A stretch of 64,000 nucleotides of DNA from Tubulanus polymorphus (GCF_964204645.1 NC_134036.1:1178001-1242000), one strand, 5' to 3'. Shown: positions 45,952 through 57,853, numbered from the stretch's first letter. Notes: generated from the sequence alone by a model not told the origin. Program-made: numbers and translations.

Positions 45952-47069
45952 TCAGGATCCAGTTCCACAGTTGAGAGTTTGAGTTAACTCCGCACTCAGG
46001 ATCCAGTTCCACAGTTGAGAGTTTGAGTTAACTCCGCACTCAGGATCCAGTTCCACAGTTGAGAGTTTGAGTTAACTCCGCACTCAGGATCCAGATCCAC
46101 AGTTGAGAGTTTGAGTTAACTCCGCACTCAGGATCCAGTTCCACAGTTGAGAGTTTGAGTTAACTCCGCACTCAGGATCCAGTTCCACAGTTGAGAGTTT
46201 GAGTTAACTCCGAACTCAGGATCCAGTTCCACAGTTGAGAGTTTGAGTTAACTCCGAACTCAGGACCCAGTTCCACAGTTGAGAGTTTGAGTTAACTCAG
46301 GACCCAGTTCCACAGTTGAGAGTTTGAGTTAACTCTGAACTCAGGATCCAGTTCCACAGTTGAGAGTTTGAGTTAACTCCGCACTCAGGATCCAGATCCA
46401 CAGTTGAGAGTTTGAGTTAACTCCGCACTCAGGATCCAGTTCCACAGTTGAGAGTTTGAGTTAACTCCGCACTCAGGATCCAGTTCCACAGTTGAGAGTT
46501 TGAGTTAACTCCGAACTCAGGATCCAGTTCCACAGTTGAGAGTTTGAGTTAACTCCGAACTCAGGACCCAGTTCCACAGTTGAGAGTTTGAGTTAACTCA
46601 GGACCCAGTTCCACAGTTGAGAGTTTGAGTTAACTCTGAACTCAGGATCCAGTTCCACAGTTGAGAGTTTGAGTTAACTCCGCACTCAGGATCCAGTTCC
46701 ACAGTTGAGAGTTTGAGTTAACTCCGAACTCAGGACCCAGTTCCACAGTTGAGAGTTTGAGTTAACTCAGGACCCAGTTCCACAGTTGAGAGTTTGAGTT
46801 AACTCTGAACTCAGGATCCAGTTCCACAGTTGAGAGTTTGAGTTAACTCAGGACCCAGTTCCACAGTTGAGAGTTTGAGTTAACTCTGAACTCAGGATCC
46901 AGTTCCACAGTTGAGAGTTTGAGTTAACTCAGGACCCAGTTCCACAGTTGAGAGTTTGAGTTAACTCTGAACTCAGGACCCAGTTCCACAGTTGAGAGTT
47001 TGAGTTAACTCTGAACTCAGGACCCAGTTCCACAGTTGAGAGTTTGAGTTAACTCCGCACTCAGGATCC
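45952..47069. repeat. 44-bp satellite with 301-bp higher-order period
   Basis: About 25 monomers of CCGCACTCAGGATCCAGTTC-CACAGTTGAGAGTTTGAGTT-AACT, mixed with 37-bp short monomers starting CAGGACCCAG. Two blocks of six 44-mers plus one 37-mer line up at 46078 and 46379 (6x44+37=301), each opening with the rare AGATCC variant. The monomer core CCAGTTCCACAGTT is the terminal sequence of family C. Confidence 0.95.
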
Positions 47070-47407
47070 GGAACTACTTTGGAACTGGATGATGTAACGC
47101 ATATATAAAAACATTGCATTTAAAATGTACACAAATGTATATCAGTAACAAATCCTAGATATATAAAGGATTTTTATTATATTGTACACTCAAACAAAAA
47201 TGGGTTGATAAATAGTTAAATTGTATTGTATTAAAAAGAAATTAAGCATGTCGTTTGCTGTAAAAGCCTAGTTAAATGTATTAAAAATGAAGCCCATGGT
47301 TCAGGATTTTTATTTTGATGTAGCGCAAAAATGTGTTGATGCCCTACTTAACTGTAGTTGAAATGTATTCTACCATATTGTAGGAAAAATGTATTTGAAA
47401 TGAAAGC

Positions 47408-47634
47408 TTAGGCTAAAAAAAATTGATACCTTGTTTCTCCGCTCTGCTGAGCTTAAATGTTGACCCGGCCGGCCGCCTATCTACCCTATACATTACTTTT
47501 TTTAAAAATCGTGATCAATTTTACCATAACAGACCCGGCCGCTATAGAAATGAACTGTTTATAAATTTTATCATATTTTACAAAAATGACCCGGCCGCTG
47601 CGGAGAAACAAGGTATCATTTTTGTTTAGCCTTA
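47408..47634. mobile_element. Family A miniature element, copy 3 (best preserved)
   Basis: The termini TTAGGCTAAAAAAAATTGAT and ATCATTTTTGTTTAGCCTTA form an inverted repeat extending about 50 bp inward, including 'accttgtttctccgc'. Candidate TTA/TA target duplications flank it. Confidence 0.85.
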
Positions 47635-47989
47635 AGTGTAGACTCTTTATTTAGAAAATTGTACGCAAATGTGTTTATGCATTATTGTATTTAAAATGTA
47701 TTAAAGATAAAGCCTACAGTTCAGGATTTTGCAAAATTGGCAAACAATGTGTTGATGCCCTACTTGTAGTAAAACTATATTTAACGAAGGCTTAAGATTA
47801 GAATTTTTATTTTGAAAAATTGTACACAAATGTATTGATGCCTTGTTGAAATTTATCAAAAATAAAGCCAACATTATAACGACTGTAGCACTCAGGAGTA
47901 ATTTATCAGGCCAGGTACCCATCTACTCCCTGGGGGTGAAGAGCATCTTATTTAACGCGTCAAATGATTCGAACTTACAATAAGCTAAC

Positions 47990-48095
47990 TGGACGCGAGT
48001 TCGGGGAGCGATACCGGACCCCTGGCAAGCGAGGATGGTTGAAGAGAGGCAATGAGGATAAGTATCTTGCCCAGGGACCCTACAGTCGTGTAGTG
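47990..48095. mobile_element. SINE-like fragment shared with 32360-32405
   Basis: 'cgagttcgggg-agcgataccgg-acccctggcaagcgaggat' recurs at 32360 as 'cgagttcggg-agcgaattcggg-cccctggcaagcgaggat'. 'cttgcccagggaccctacagtcg' follows, a phrase common in retroposon bodies. Confidence 0.45.
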
Positions 48096-48348
48096 GGTAA
48101 AAATATATTCTTATGGAAATAAAGCAATTTACTTTTGAAAACGGATATTTGCTAGATTTTGTAGGTTAATTGTAACCCCCCACCCCCAGTACGTCATGAA
48201 CCCCTTACACGCTACGGACACGAACGCATTATATATGACATGGTAGTTAAGAATTTGAGATAGGCCTATAATAGTTGATGCGAGCTCTGGCGATTGGCCG
48301 CGCTGTCCTAGAAATCCGATACTTTGTCTAGACAATTGTCTACGTGCT

Positions 48349-48572
48349 GAGGCTATAAATACGACACTTCGTTTCTCCAAATCGACCGGGGTTTTTTTCG
48401 TAAAGTGCAATGCCAAATTTATCAGTTCGCCATTTCTATAACTGCCGGGTCTGTTATGGTAGAATCGATCATAATTTTTAAGAAAAGTAATGTTCAGATA
48501 GGCGGCCGGCCGGGTCAAGTTTTAAGCTCAACAGAAATAAGAGAAACAAAGTATCAATTTTTTCTAGCCTTA
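48349..48572. mobile_element. Family A miniature element, copy 4
   Basis: It begins 'gaggctataaatacgacacttcgtttctcc' and ends 'gagaaacaaagtatcaattttttctagcctta', with the family A middle (AACTGCCGGGTCTGTTATGG). It lies in the opposite orientation to copy 3. Confidence 0.8.
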
Positions 48573-48579
48573 TATATTG

Positions 48580-51030
48580 TTAGTACAGTGTATAGTTACC
48601 TGTCGGGTTCATCCCGTACATGGAGACATGTATCAGCTGATCATGCGTGTCAAGCCAGTCCAGCCACCGAGCGCGAGTTCATCTCAACATCTCTTACACC
48701 ATTAGCGATTAATAAGTATAAATATCTGTATTAATATATTAATTCATACTGATTAGGCTTGAGATTAAGATTAACGGATTAGGCCGCTAAATTGCGCTGG
48801 TATTCGAAGCATTTTGAAGCGTTCAAATTTAGCGCCTTGTGGATGGAAAGTTATACTCGACGCGCTGTTGGCCTACATAGGTAATGATAGTGTGCAACTT
48901 TCCAGTGCTTATTTTCGGCGCGAATCATTTGATATTTCAACTCGATATCTCGCTTACGATATTAGATATTAGCGGTTTACGGAAAAGTGAATTTCGTATA
49001 GACATTATCAGCTGTTTTTCTGCTATTTCGCGGTGATGCTATTAATCTAAGGACATTGATTTAGGCCTTGTCGTAAAGAAAATGGCGTCTAAGTACATCC
49101 GGGTTAAAACGTTAATTAGTCCGCTTAAATAAGGAGTTAATTATTGTTATTAGTTAGAAAGTTAATTAGATTTATTTGAACTGGTAAAGCGCACACGCTA
49201 GGCTCGGATTTGTTTACGGAAGTCACGGATGGATAACGATTGTGAACGGAACGGCGATTTCGGATGCGGGCTCTCAGGATTTCAGAGGAAAAAAGGTAAG
49301 TAGTGTTACCCACCCACCGCGCTCCACGGGCCGGGTCTATTCCCAGTTGAAAAAATAAGAAACAATTTTCACACAAAAATTGATTTCTAGAAACGAATGA
49401 ATTCGGAATTCGTGATTCTGATCTGAATTAGAAAAACGTTAAGACCCTAGAATTTTAGCTCTTAATTCGGGGACCCATTCTTCGCGGGAGGTTAAAGGGT
49501 GTTTGAAATTTCTAATCGTAGGGACTTGAATTCAAAACAAAAAAATGATCTCTAGAAATAAATTCAGGATAAATTCGTGATTCGTGATTCTGATCTGGAT
49601 TTAAAAAAGAAAACGTTAAGAGCCTAACATTTTAGCTCTTAGCGAATTCGGGGACCCATTCTTCGCTTAAGGTTAGGGTGTTTGAAATTTCTAATCGTAG
49701 GACTTGAATTCAAAACAGAAACATAATATGATAATAATAATGAAATAAAATAATCTATATTTTTAGAAACTTAATTTGACGTCGATTTCGGGATGGAATA
49801 TTTTTAAGAACTGAGTTTGACCTGGAAGTTCCTCCGGAAATCCCTGTAACCATAGTAACGGTCAAGTAATGGAAAAAACCCGGAGACTTCGTCGTGTAGC
49901 TCAGATGATCACTCGTTAAACTGAATGCTGATATAATGTTGTTTCTTCGACTGAATCGCAGCGATTTCGACGCGCGGGGAAGCCCCGGAACAGCAGCGGC
50001 AAGCGAGAGATCATACCGCGTGTGTATGGAGGAGGTACTTTTTAGACAATATCGATATTTTTTATATTCGCGGTGTTGGTTTTGGTGCAAGCACGTCTTG
50101 TACTGGGTGATGCATGTACAGGTAGTAGGCCTACTGATGGTGGCCTTCACGCGGACGTTTTATTTTTAACACTTCAAACACTTGGTGATGAACACTTTGC
50201 GAACACTCTGCAACACTTTGAGGAGGGGGTCGGACACACGCTAAACCGGACAGACGACACGCCGTCGTGCACTACAGCGAACACATTATTAAAACTTCAC
50301 GTGATTTATACCGGTATTCGGGTTGCAAGACTGATGAAATATGAGGCCTAAATTATCGGTCTGATCACTCGTATAGAAAATTGAAATAGTTTTAAGAGGA
50401 TCTCTGCCCCGCAGGCACACTGCTTATAGGCCTTAAAATTTTGGAAGGGGTTTCGCTGCTAGGCCTAGCTATATATAGGTGTTAAAAGACAGCATGGGCG
50501 GATCAGAGTTGAGAATGCTCTACTGGTGGTCGTCCCTCCTCCCCAAAAAAATTATGAAAAATCAGTCTTAGGCTACTTTCATGCATTCTGAAAATTTTTA
50601 GACTCAGTTGGGTCATATATATTTAGATGTTCAATTGTACGTTTGAAATTTAGCATTGGTTCTGTGCCAGGGATTATAAAAACCACTAAGCCTAAACTAA
50701 GTCTGATTGTGTTAAAAACACTAGGCCTTATTCTAGATAGGCCTGTTACATCGAAGGTATTCTATCTTAATATCGCTTAGGCCTAGATAGATATCTTTCT
50801 TAATTGATTAAAGCATATTACCTAAACTGGGCCTACATTATCCACTACCAGGCCTAAATTGATGGATATTGAGGGTCATGTAGAAATTTCACCAGGCCTT
50901 AGTCTAAATCCTCTAAAGGGGTATGCAGTAGGCCTACATGTTATAGAGAAATTACTAGGCCTGATTTCAACCCACTTAAATGCACCACAGAAACAAAATA
51001 CCAGGCCTAAACAGAACCAGACATATACAG
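48580..51030. other. Spacer; CG-richer patch near 49.9-50.35 kb
   Basis: Overlapping frames on both strands at 49755-50351 (for example MLVLVQARLVLGDACTGS) have no domain. The patch could be an unannotated first exon or promoter. From 50.3 kb on, AGGCCT-centred words are frequent. Confidence 0.4.
49376..49735. repeat. Tandem duplication, unit about 180 bp
   Basis: Two copies of '...gattctgatctg...aaaacgttaag...ttcggggacccattcttcgc...gtgtttgaaatttctaatcgtag...gacttgaattcaaaac'. Confidence 0.85.
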
Positions 51031-51039
51031 ATATATTAC

Positions 51040-51450
51040 CAGGCTCAAATTAATCCCTCTTAAAGGGTCTAACACCATACAAAAACATTACCAGGCTCAA
51101 TTCAATCCCTCTTAAAGGGTCTAACACCATACACAAATATTACCAGGCTCAAATTAATCCCTCTTAAAGGGTCTAACACCATACAAAAACATTACCAGGC
51201 TCAAATTAATCCCTCTTAAAGGGTCTAACACCATACACAAATATTACCAGGCTCAAATTAAACCCTCTTAAAGGGTCTAACACCATACACAAATATTACC
51301 AGGCTCAAATTAAACCCTCTTAAAGGGTCTAACACCATACACAAATATTACCAGGCTCAAATTAATCCCTCTTAAAGGGTCTAACACCATACAAAAACAT
51401 TACCAGGCTCAAATTAAACCCTCTTAAAGGGTCAAATACCGCACATACAC
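51040..51450. repeat. 52-bp minisatellite, 8 copies
   Basis: The unit holds ACCAGGCTCAAATTAATCCC and TCTTAAAGGGTCTAACACCA. Variants ATACAAAAACATT and ATACACAAATATT are interleaved. Confidence 0.93.
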
Positions 51451-51499
51451 ATCCCCAGGCCTAATCTAAACCCTTTCAAACCATCCTTTATCAGTGGTC

Positions 51500-52960
51500 A
51501 GTGCGACATATGTGCACTTTCAGTGTCATATATTCATTTCATTTCTTGTTCTATGTTAAATTTTGAGAGTATTAATTTTCAACACCTGGATGTCCAGGTC
51601 GGGCGTACTTTGAACAATGCCACCATGTTTATGTACATATGCAATGTACATATACTTGTGAATGAAGTGTACATGTACATAATATTAAAAATGTCTACAC
51701 ATTTTATCCTTTATTTATCACCTGCATGGGTGTATAGGCATTTACAAATTTTTTTTTTTGAAATTATATTAATACACTTTATTTTTGTGAATCTGGGCAG
51801 CTTGTCTAGCGCCAATGCGCCATCTGGTGGAATTTAGGTTTGTGTTCATCGGAAAAAGCACTTATTAGAACACATTGTATCTTGGTAAAAAGAACACACT
51901 ATAATCTGAATAAAGTAGAATCTGCTGAATTACAAGCTACACGTGGATCCAACAGGTCTCCGATAGTGATAAAAATCATATATAGTGATGAAACTAACCA
52001 TCGTCTGCCAGAAAAACACTGCGCGCTTGACCCCTGCCCCCATCTGCTTAAATCTCTGGATCCATCGATGCACAATTTCTTGGGGCCAAACCTTTCGCCA
52101 GAGACATTTGATATTCTGACCACTTAGCAATTTGAATTTATCGAATATTTAGTCCTACTACAATACGACCAAAATTTTCAGTGTGAAATAAGCATTTTAT
52201 AATTCTCGATGACTATTTGGGTAAAAAGCCGATTCTGCTAGTGCAAGTGTGTGTGTAAAGCCTATACTATTTTATGACTCGATCCTTCGTATGATATTTG
52301 TTTTAATTTATAAAATCCCTGCACCGGCTCCAGTCTCATGAAATAGTTAGACTCAAATTTTCGAATTGATCGCTATTGCAGTGTTTTCAAAATCGACAAA
52401 AATTAAAATTTAGCCATTTTAAGCTTTAATATAAGCGGGAAATTTATTTTCTTACTTTTTCATGACATTTAAACTTAATTAGGCTACACTTTAATTAAAA
52501 AGCATGTTTATGATAGGAATTCTTGATTTATATATTCAAATTATTTTATCAGTTTAGAAATATGTTTGAAAGCATGTTTTAGCTTGCATGAATTTTTTTG
52601 CTTTTGATTCGAAATTGTGAAATAAATCTAAAATGCATGTAATCGATTTGTGTCGAATTTTGTGAACATTTTGTTAGAAAAAAAGAAGAAATCATTGGTT
52701 TGAATTGAAATAAAATTTAGGAATCGACAATGACGACACGTACGCCGCCTATTGGTCGAGACGAGCAACCGGGCAAGCAAGCTAGAAAGAAAGAAAGAAA
52801 GAAAGAAACGACCTGTTGCTGTAAGGTACAGTGGAATTTTGATTCATCCAGCGTACTAAATATGCGTGCACTTTTCAACGGTTTTTTATAGAGCATATTT
52901 TTTATAGGTCAGATTTTAACCGGATAAAACAAACAAACAAAAAGTAAAGAAGACACTCAA
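51500..52960. other. Spacer without a supported gene
   Basis: A 95-codon plus frame at 51840-52127 (ending LGPNLSPETFDILTT) and its minus shadow have no recognised domain. The rest is AT-rich. Confidence 0.4.
52781..52810. repeat. (AAAG)n microsatellite
   Basis: Seven AAGA/AAAG tetramers. Confidence 0.9.
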
Positions 52961-52974
52961 AACAAAACAAAATT

Positions 52975-53105
52975 CGAAACAAATAATCCTTAATAATATT
53001 TCCACAAATGACTGTAATATTTCACAAATAATCCTTTGTAATATTTCCACAAATGACTGTAATATTTCACAAATAATCCTTTGTAATATCTCCACAAATG
53101 ACCGA
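52975..53105. repeat. 45-bp minisatellite, 3 copies
   Basis: Unit AATAATCCTTTGTAATATTT-CCACAAATGACTGTAATATTTC-ACA. Confidence 0.9.
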
Positions 53106-53306
53106 TATTTCTGTGATGTTTCAACGTTTCTATTTGTTTTCAAGGCAGTTTTGTTTGAAGGAGGGAAGGTATGTCTGATCTCTAGGGTTTTATTGTTCTC
53201 CAAATTAAGCATTTTGTTCAACAGAAAATCATATTGTATTTTCACTAAGTAGGCCTCCTATTTGTCAACCAATAGAATTGTTAGAATTTTCCTACGATAG
53301 GCCTAC

Positions 53307-53418
53307 GCTCTGTTTTGGGGGAAGTAGCTGTTGCTATGATACATTATTGTTGAGCGAAATTTCAATTTTGCTCAATATTTACGTATCATAGCAACAGCTA
53401 CTTCCTACAAAACAGAAT
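53307..53418. mobile_element. Long near-perfect hairpin, about 112 bp
   Basis: GGAAGTAGCTGTTGCTATGA (with one G more) on the left returns as TCATAGCAACAGCTACTTCC on the right. The outer arms are CTCTGTTTTG and AAAACAGAAT. The loop contains 'tgagcgaaatttcaattttgctca', itself a smaller hairpin. Confidence 0.75.
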
Positions 53419-54055
53419 GTATCATGGGAGTTCTAGGCCTATATATGGTCACACTAGGTATATAGTGTTAAAGGCCTGTACACTTAAGCCTTAGGCCTAA
53501 ATAACCCTAGACCATAGATTATAAATTTCTCTAGTTCAAATTTCTTTATATCCTGTCTTGAAAATTGCGTTCTGAAATGTAAACTAGGCCTATCACACCC
53601 ACATGCAATCATTGCCAGTGAATGTGGTTTTTTTTTTCTTCAAAATTGGTCATGGTGGTAGTTTTACTTCTGCTGTCGGTTTGATTTACCCTCAATTTGT
53701 CATCATTTTATTAGGACATAATTTTCGCACAATTTTCACAATCTTGGTTTTACTGGATTGTAAAAAGCTTCCTGGAATATTTTACCCGATCTTCAAGACG
53801 AGATGTCCGCGATAAAATGAAAAAAAAATATGAAATGAAAGACAAGTTTTTGTGAAACACGCTGCGCGAATAACACGGTATGGTCGGTTTATCAGGAAAT
53901 GTGTGTTTTCTACTCAAAAGGCATAAATAAAACTGACTGATGAAAAGTTACACTAAACGTGATGGAAATCAACAGACGATATCGGAATGCGCGAATTGTA
54001 AAACCAGCGATTTGACCCGTGCGATCACATCTTTTTGACTTCGTGATTTTTATTG

Positions 54056-54360
54056 GCCTCCCTCTCCTAATCCCGGACCCTCTAAACGCCCGCCCCCTTA
54101 AACTCCCCTACACACCCGGCAGCCTCTTTAAACCCCCTCAATATCTAACCCCTCAAAGCATTTGACTCCTTTTAACCCCTATTAAACCCCTTTCAGTCCC
54201 TCGCCAACCTCCCTACCCTCACGGCCTCTCTCAACCACTCCTGGTCTCTCAACCTCCCCGGCCTCTCTCTACCCCTCTCGGCCTTTCTCTACCCCTGCCC
54301 GGCCTCTCTCAACCCCCTGGCCTCTCATACTCCTCATGGCCTCTCTAAACACTTTCGGTT
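54056..54360. repeat. CT-rich degenerate repeat
   Basis: 'cccctcggcctctctctac' variants and 'aaccccctcaa'. Followed by a 15-bp-arm hairpin TTATACCTTGGAGTA at 54365-54408. Confidence 0.75.
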
Positions 54361-54549
54361 GTTATACCTTGGAGTAATCATTGAATTGATACTCCAAGGT
54401 TATACACTTCAAGGCAGTTTGCTTGCAGGTCACTTGTGACCAACATCTCTCAGTTCAATGATTGGTTGTGGTACCCACACTATCGCAGCCTCCTGAGGTT
54501 TTGGATTTCTGTTTGCTCTTTGTTGACGAAGGTTTTGTTCTGCCAGAGA

Positions 54550-54656
54550 AACTGGTTCTATAGACCAGTTTTAACTTAAATCAACTTATTTCATATAGGC
54601 CTTATCGACGGAGTGAATATATCTGAGTTAAGTTAAAACACGTCTATAAACCTGGC
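54550..54656. mobile_element. Foldback element
   Basis: ACTGGTTCTATAGACCAGTT-TTAACTTAA is mirrored by 'agttaagttaaaacacgtctataaacctgg'. About 107 bp. Related to the element at 16739. Confidence 0.65.
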
Positions 54657-54919
54657 CTCTTGTAGAACTCCATATACAGGAATATCACGCACCTTATGTC
54701 AGTGACGCGTGCGCCATCTATACGCGTACGCATTGCACTTGTATCTCATATCACCATATATGTTTACACCATCTAATCGATAAACACAAACTAATACATT
54801 ATAACCATTTCACTAACGGGACAACAATGGGAATCGATAATTTTTAAAATCGGTTACCGAGACAACAAAACGAACTAATTTTTGTACAGACAATAATAAC
54901 AGAATATATATTTTATAGT

Positions 54920-54925
54920 TTTATT
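54920..54925 (-). terminator. Possible polyadenylation signal for the 10-Cys precursor
   Basis: A minus-strand AATAAA lies about 640 bases past the stop at 55562. I did not look closely for a nearer one. The call is weak. Confidence 0.25.
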
Positions 54926-55561
54926 TCGTACGATTGTAAAATAATATATTCTATTTCTCGTTGGTTCCAAAAATTATAATAACATTCAATTCAATAATTT
55001 ACAACAAAATGTTAAATCATATCCCTATTCTGACCATAGAGCGTAATAGATGCTGAAATACTGAAAATATTCGGGATTTTATAAAATTCAAATACTTCTT
55101 GAGAGACGAAACCGTCTTTTGAAAACCGTTTAATTTGAAATTCAAAATCTTATAAGCCGAGTTCAGTCAGTAATGGCGGTGAATATCCGCCGGGTAACCA
55201 GCCGCCATTTTCTATCTAGCTTTAGTTGTAGATAATCCGTTGCTAGTATTTCCGTTGAAGGCTTTATCGTTGTTGTAACTTTTTCGTTTAAGTTAAGATT
55301 CAACTTCCTTTTCGGGTTGAAAGAACTTTTCATACTATCGATATCGTTGAATAAGAATCCGATGTGATATCTGAACCGATTATTATCACTTTTCTCTTGT
55401 GTGCGCGGTGTAATGTTGTGGTAACACGACGCGTGCGCTGTAGTTACTTTATCGCCGTGTTCCTTTCAATTTGGGAAAAACTTAATAATTAGTTTCGTAA
55501 ATCGTTCGGTCGACGAGGAGTTAGTTTCTGATCGAATCGACGCTAGATGGCGCGCGCGTGT

Positions 55562-56796
55562 CTATCGGTAGGGATTACGGCACACTGCTATGTTATATTG
55601 ACGGTCGCAGACGTGTCGTTTACTGCAACAATCGTCGTCGTTACGGCACACGAAACCGTGCGGTGCGCAGCAACGTTTCGTCGCTAGGTTACAGCGATTC
55701 GGTTCGCACTTCCAGTGAGACGAACACATCGTTCCCAGGCGGCGCCACTGGTCGTTCATTATTTTATCGAGCCTGAAAAAATAGAGAAACCACTTTGTGA
55801 GTAACCTAGGCTTAAGTATGGCTTAGTCACTTGATCTAACGGGTTTACTTGAACCTAACTCGGTACCAAAGACCCTTCGTATCGTAGGGAAAAAGAACCT
55901 TTACGCCTTACCTTTCAGAACCTCTGCGTTTGGTTGGTTCTTTTTCGTCCCTGGAAAAATTACACATTTTACACAATACACGTAGACAACACGGGTACAA
56001 CAGCGGATAGATTTATAATTCATAATTTTGTAAAATGAAAAATATGAATTATTTTGTGTGTGGTAGGATGTGTAGGGAGATATGGTGTATTAAAATTACA
56101 AGTAGTTGCATAATAGGGCGTGAGATAGAAAATGGATTTGAAATTTGAAAGATAAGAATTTTCTATCGATTGACGAAAATCGGCTATTATTGTTGAGTGA
56201 ATTACGGCAAAAGAGGAGCGAAAGTGAAGGGAGAAGGTTTGAACATTTGAATGGAAACAATTTTCGTGTGGGTGGAGACAAAAACGGTTATTATTGTTGC
56301 GTAAATTACCAATGTTTATAGCCTCGTTTTTCTTGTAGCCGTCCCGTTTGAATTGCATCATCCTCGTCGTCTGAAAGATAAAATGTCAGGATGCATTGTA
56401 TGACGTCACGAAAAAGGGAATTTTATGACGAACATATTACGTGTTTTTGCAAATAAATTGACTATTTTAATAAAAAAGCTACAAAGCTCAGTATTAACGG
56501 GTCTTCGGCTGTGCACCATTTTAAATAAATGGAAATACGTAACGTTTTTTTGGGGATTCGAACCCGATTTGACGGTCTAGTAAATATAGCCGCAAGGTAG
56601 CGATAACCGATTTTAGGCACAGCAACTCAATCCATTCAAAATAAGCGTGAAAACGTGACAGTCTCTGGGATTCGAACCTGACGCGACGATTTAGTAAACA
56701 GTTACCTTCGAAAACGTATCGTTTATTCGCGAAAACAGTGAGAATAATTCCTAATAAGACCACCAGGTAGAGCACGAAGTATCTTGTCGCTTTCAT
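55562..56796 (-). CDS. Secreted 10-cysteine prohormone-like precursor, 4 exons, 133 aa
   Basis: Exons are 56706-56796, 56310-56370, 55912-55950 and 55562-55772, with phases 1, 2, 2 all matching and good splice sites. The protein begins with a signal peptide (MKATRYFVLYLVVLLGIILT...). An acidic and then basic propeptide follows with candidate dibasic cleavage sites (KRG in exon 2, KRR in exon 3). The C-terminal exon carries ten cysteines spaced C-x5-C-x4-C-x6-CC-x6-C-x5-CC-x5-C-x8-C and ends CRNPYR. This layout (signal, short charged spacer, compact CC-rich domain in the last exon) recalls secreted cysteine-rich peptides of the colipase/prokineticin/Dickkopf type. No family is recognised with confidence. 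It is likely an extracellular ligand, inhibitor or defence peptide. Confidence 0.85.
56555..56695 (-). mobile_element. Pair of tRNA-like B boxes in intron 1 of the 10-Cys gene
   Basis: GGGTTCGAATCCCC and AGGTTCGAATCCCA lie 110 bases apart on the minus strand, in related contexts ('cgtcaaatcg', 'cgtcgcgtca'). The piece 'ggtagcgataaccgatttt' also occurs near 15570. Confidence 0.4.
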
Positions 56797-56830
56797 TGTT
56801 TCGCTAGTGTCGGAGCAGTCGCAATATCTG
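56797..56830 (-). other. 5' UTR segment and acceptor upstream of the 10-Cys precursor
   Basis: A pyrimidine-rich acceptor (ttctatcatttcag) ends at 56828. The 31 bases ATATTGCGACTG... then lead to the ATG, so a further untranslated exon must lie upstream. It was not located. Confidence 0.5.
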
Positions 56831-56839
56831 AAATGATAG

Positions 56840-57850
56840 AAATGAAAGGAATTTGAGAATAGTTTTTCGAAAAGTTCACCAATAAAGTAGAAAATCGATA
56901 ATGATAATGCTAGTAATGATAACGATAACATTAACAGTCATAAGAATAATAATTCTTATTTTTAATAATTTTTCTTAAGAATTGTTTCGTTCATAATTAA
57001 CGACGTTAGCACGTTAGGTATGGACTTTGCACCGTAGTCTCATTGTGGATCAATATGGCTGAACGGTATTTCATAAGAAGATTAGTTTCCGAGTAAGTGA
57101 ACCGTCAGATAAATTACATATCTTGGATACCTCACTCTTTGATATAATCACCCTTAACCAGGTCACAACAGAGATATCTAAAGGGTCACTTAGTAATCCA
57201 AGCTATAATTCGGTGATGAATGATAAATTCAGGTGACTCCTATCGCGTTAGGAATCCATAGGGGATCCATCAGGAATGAGCTAATTAATCTATAACTAAT
57301 TAACGCCCTGGAACCCCATAGATCCAATTATACCAATATAAATATATCGAGAGATTCCTTCCAATCTCTCTAAGAGTGAACCTGCGCACTGATTTATGGA
57401 CATCATTATGTAATTGTCTTTCACCCACCCTGATTTCTGGACATCTATATCTATATATAGCCTAATTTATTGTCCTTCGTCCTCCACGCCTTTACGCAGT
57501 CCCTTAAGGGATACCTCTAAGTGTAGACTGCCCACGAGGTCCCAACAGTCATACTAATTCCTTGCTCTAACGATTGAAATATTCCAAGTGTGACCCCTAC
57601 GGGAATATTAATAACAGATATTTGGCCAGTGCAGATTTCTGTACCAATTAAAATACACGTTTTAGAGTTTGACTAGACTCGAAAGAAGAGAGGATGAGAG
57701 AAGGAGAGAGGGAGAGGCACTGCTAAAATTCGGTTCAAGAATATCCAGGAGCAAGGATAAATTGTATGGGGTTTGGGATAATGTGTTAGGAAATAATATC
57801 TTACGACGATTTATGGAAATCGAAAAAGAATCTACTGAGAAAGCAAAAAG
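56840..57850. other. Spacer upstream of the 10-Cys gene
   Basis: It should contain the missing 5' UTR exon and promoter of the 10-Cys gene. No TATA box or exon was picked out with confidence. Confidence 0.4.
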
Positions 57851-57853
57851 TCT

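Noticed and set aside
51899-52130. Transposase-like reading on the minus strand
   Set aside because: A vague resemblance only. No DDE motif or inverted ends were seen.
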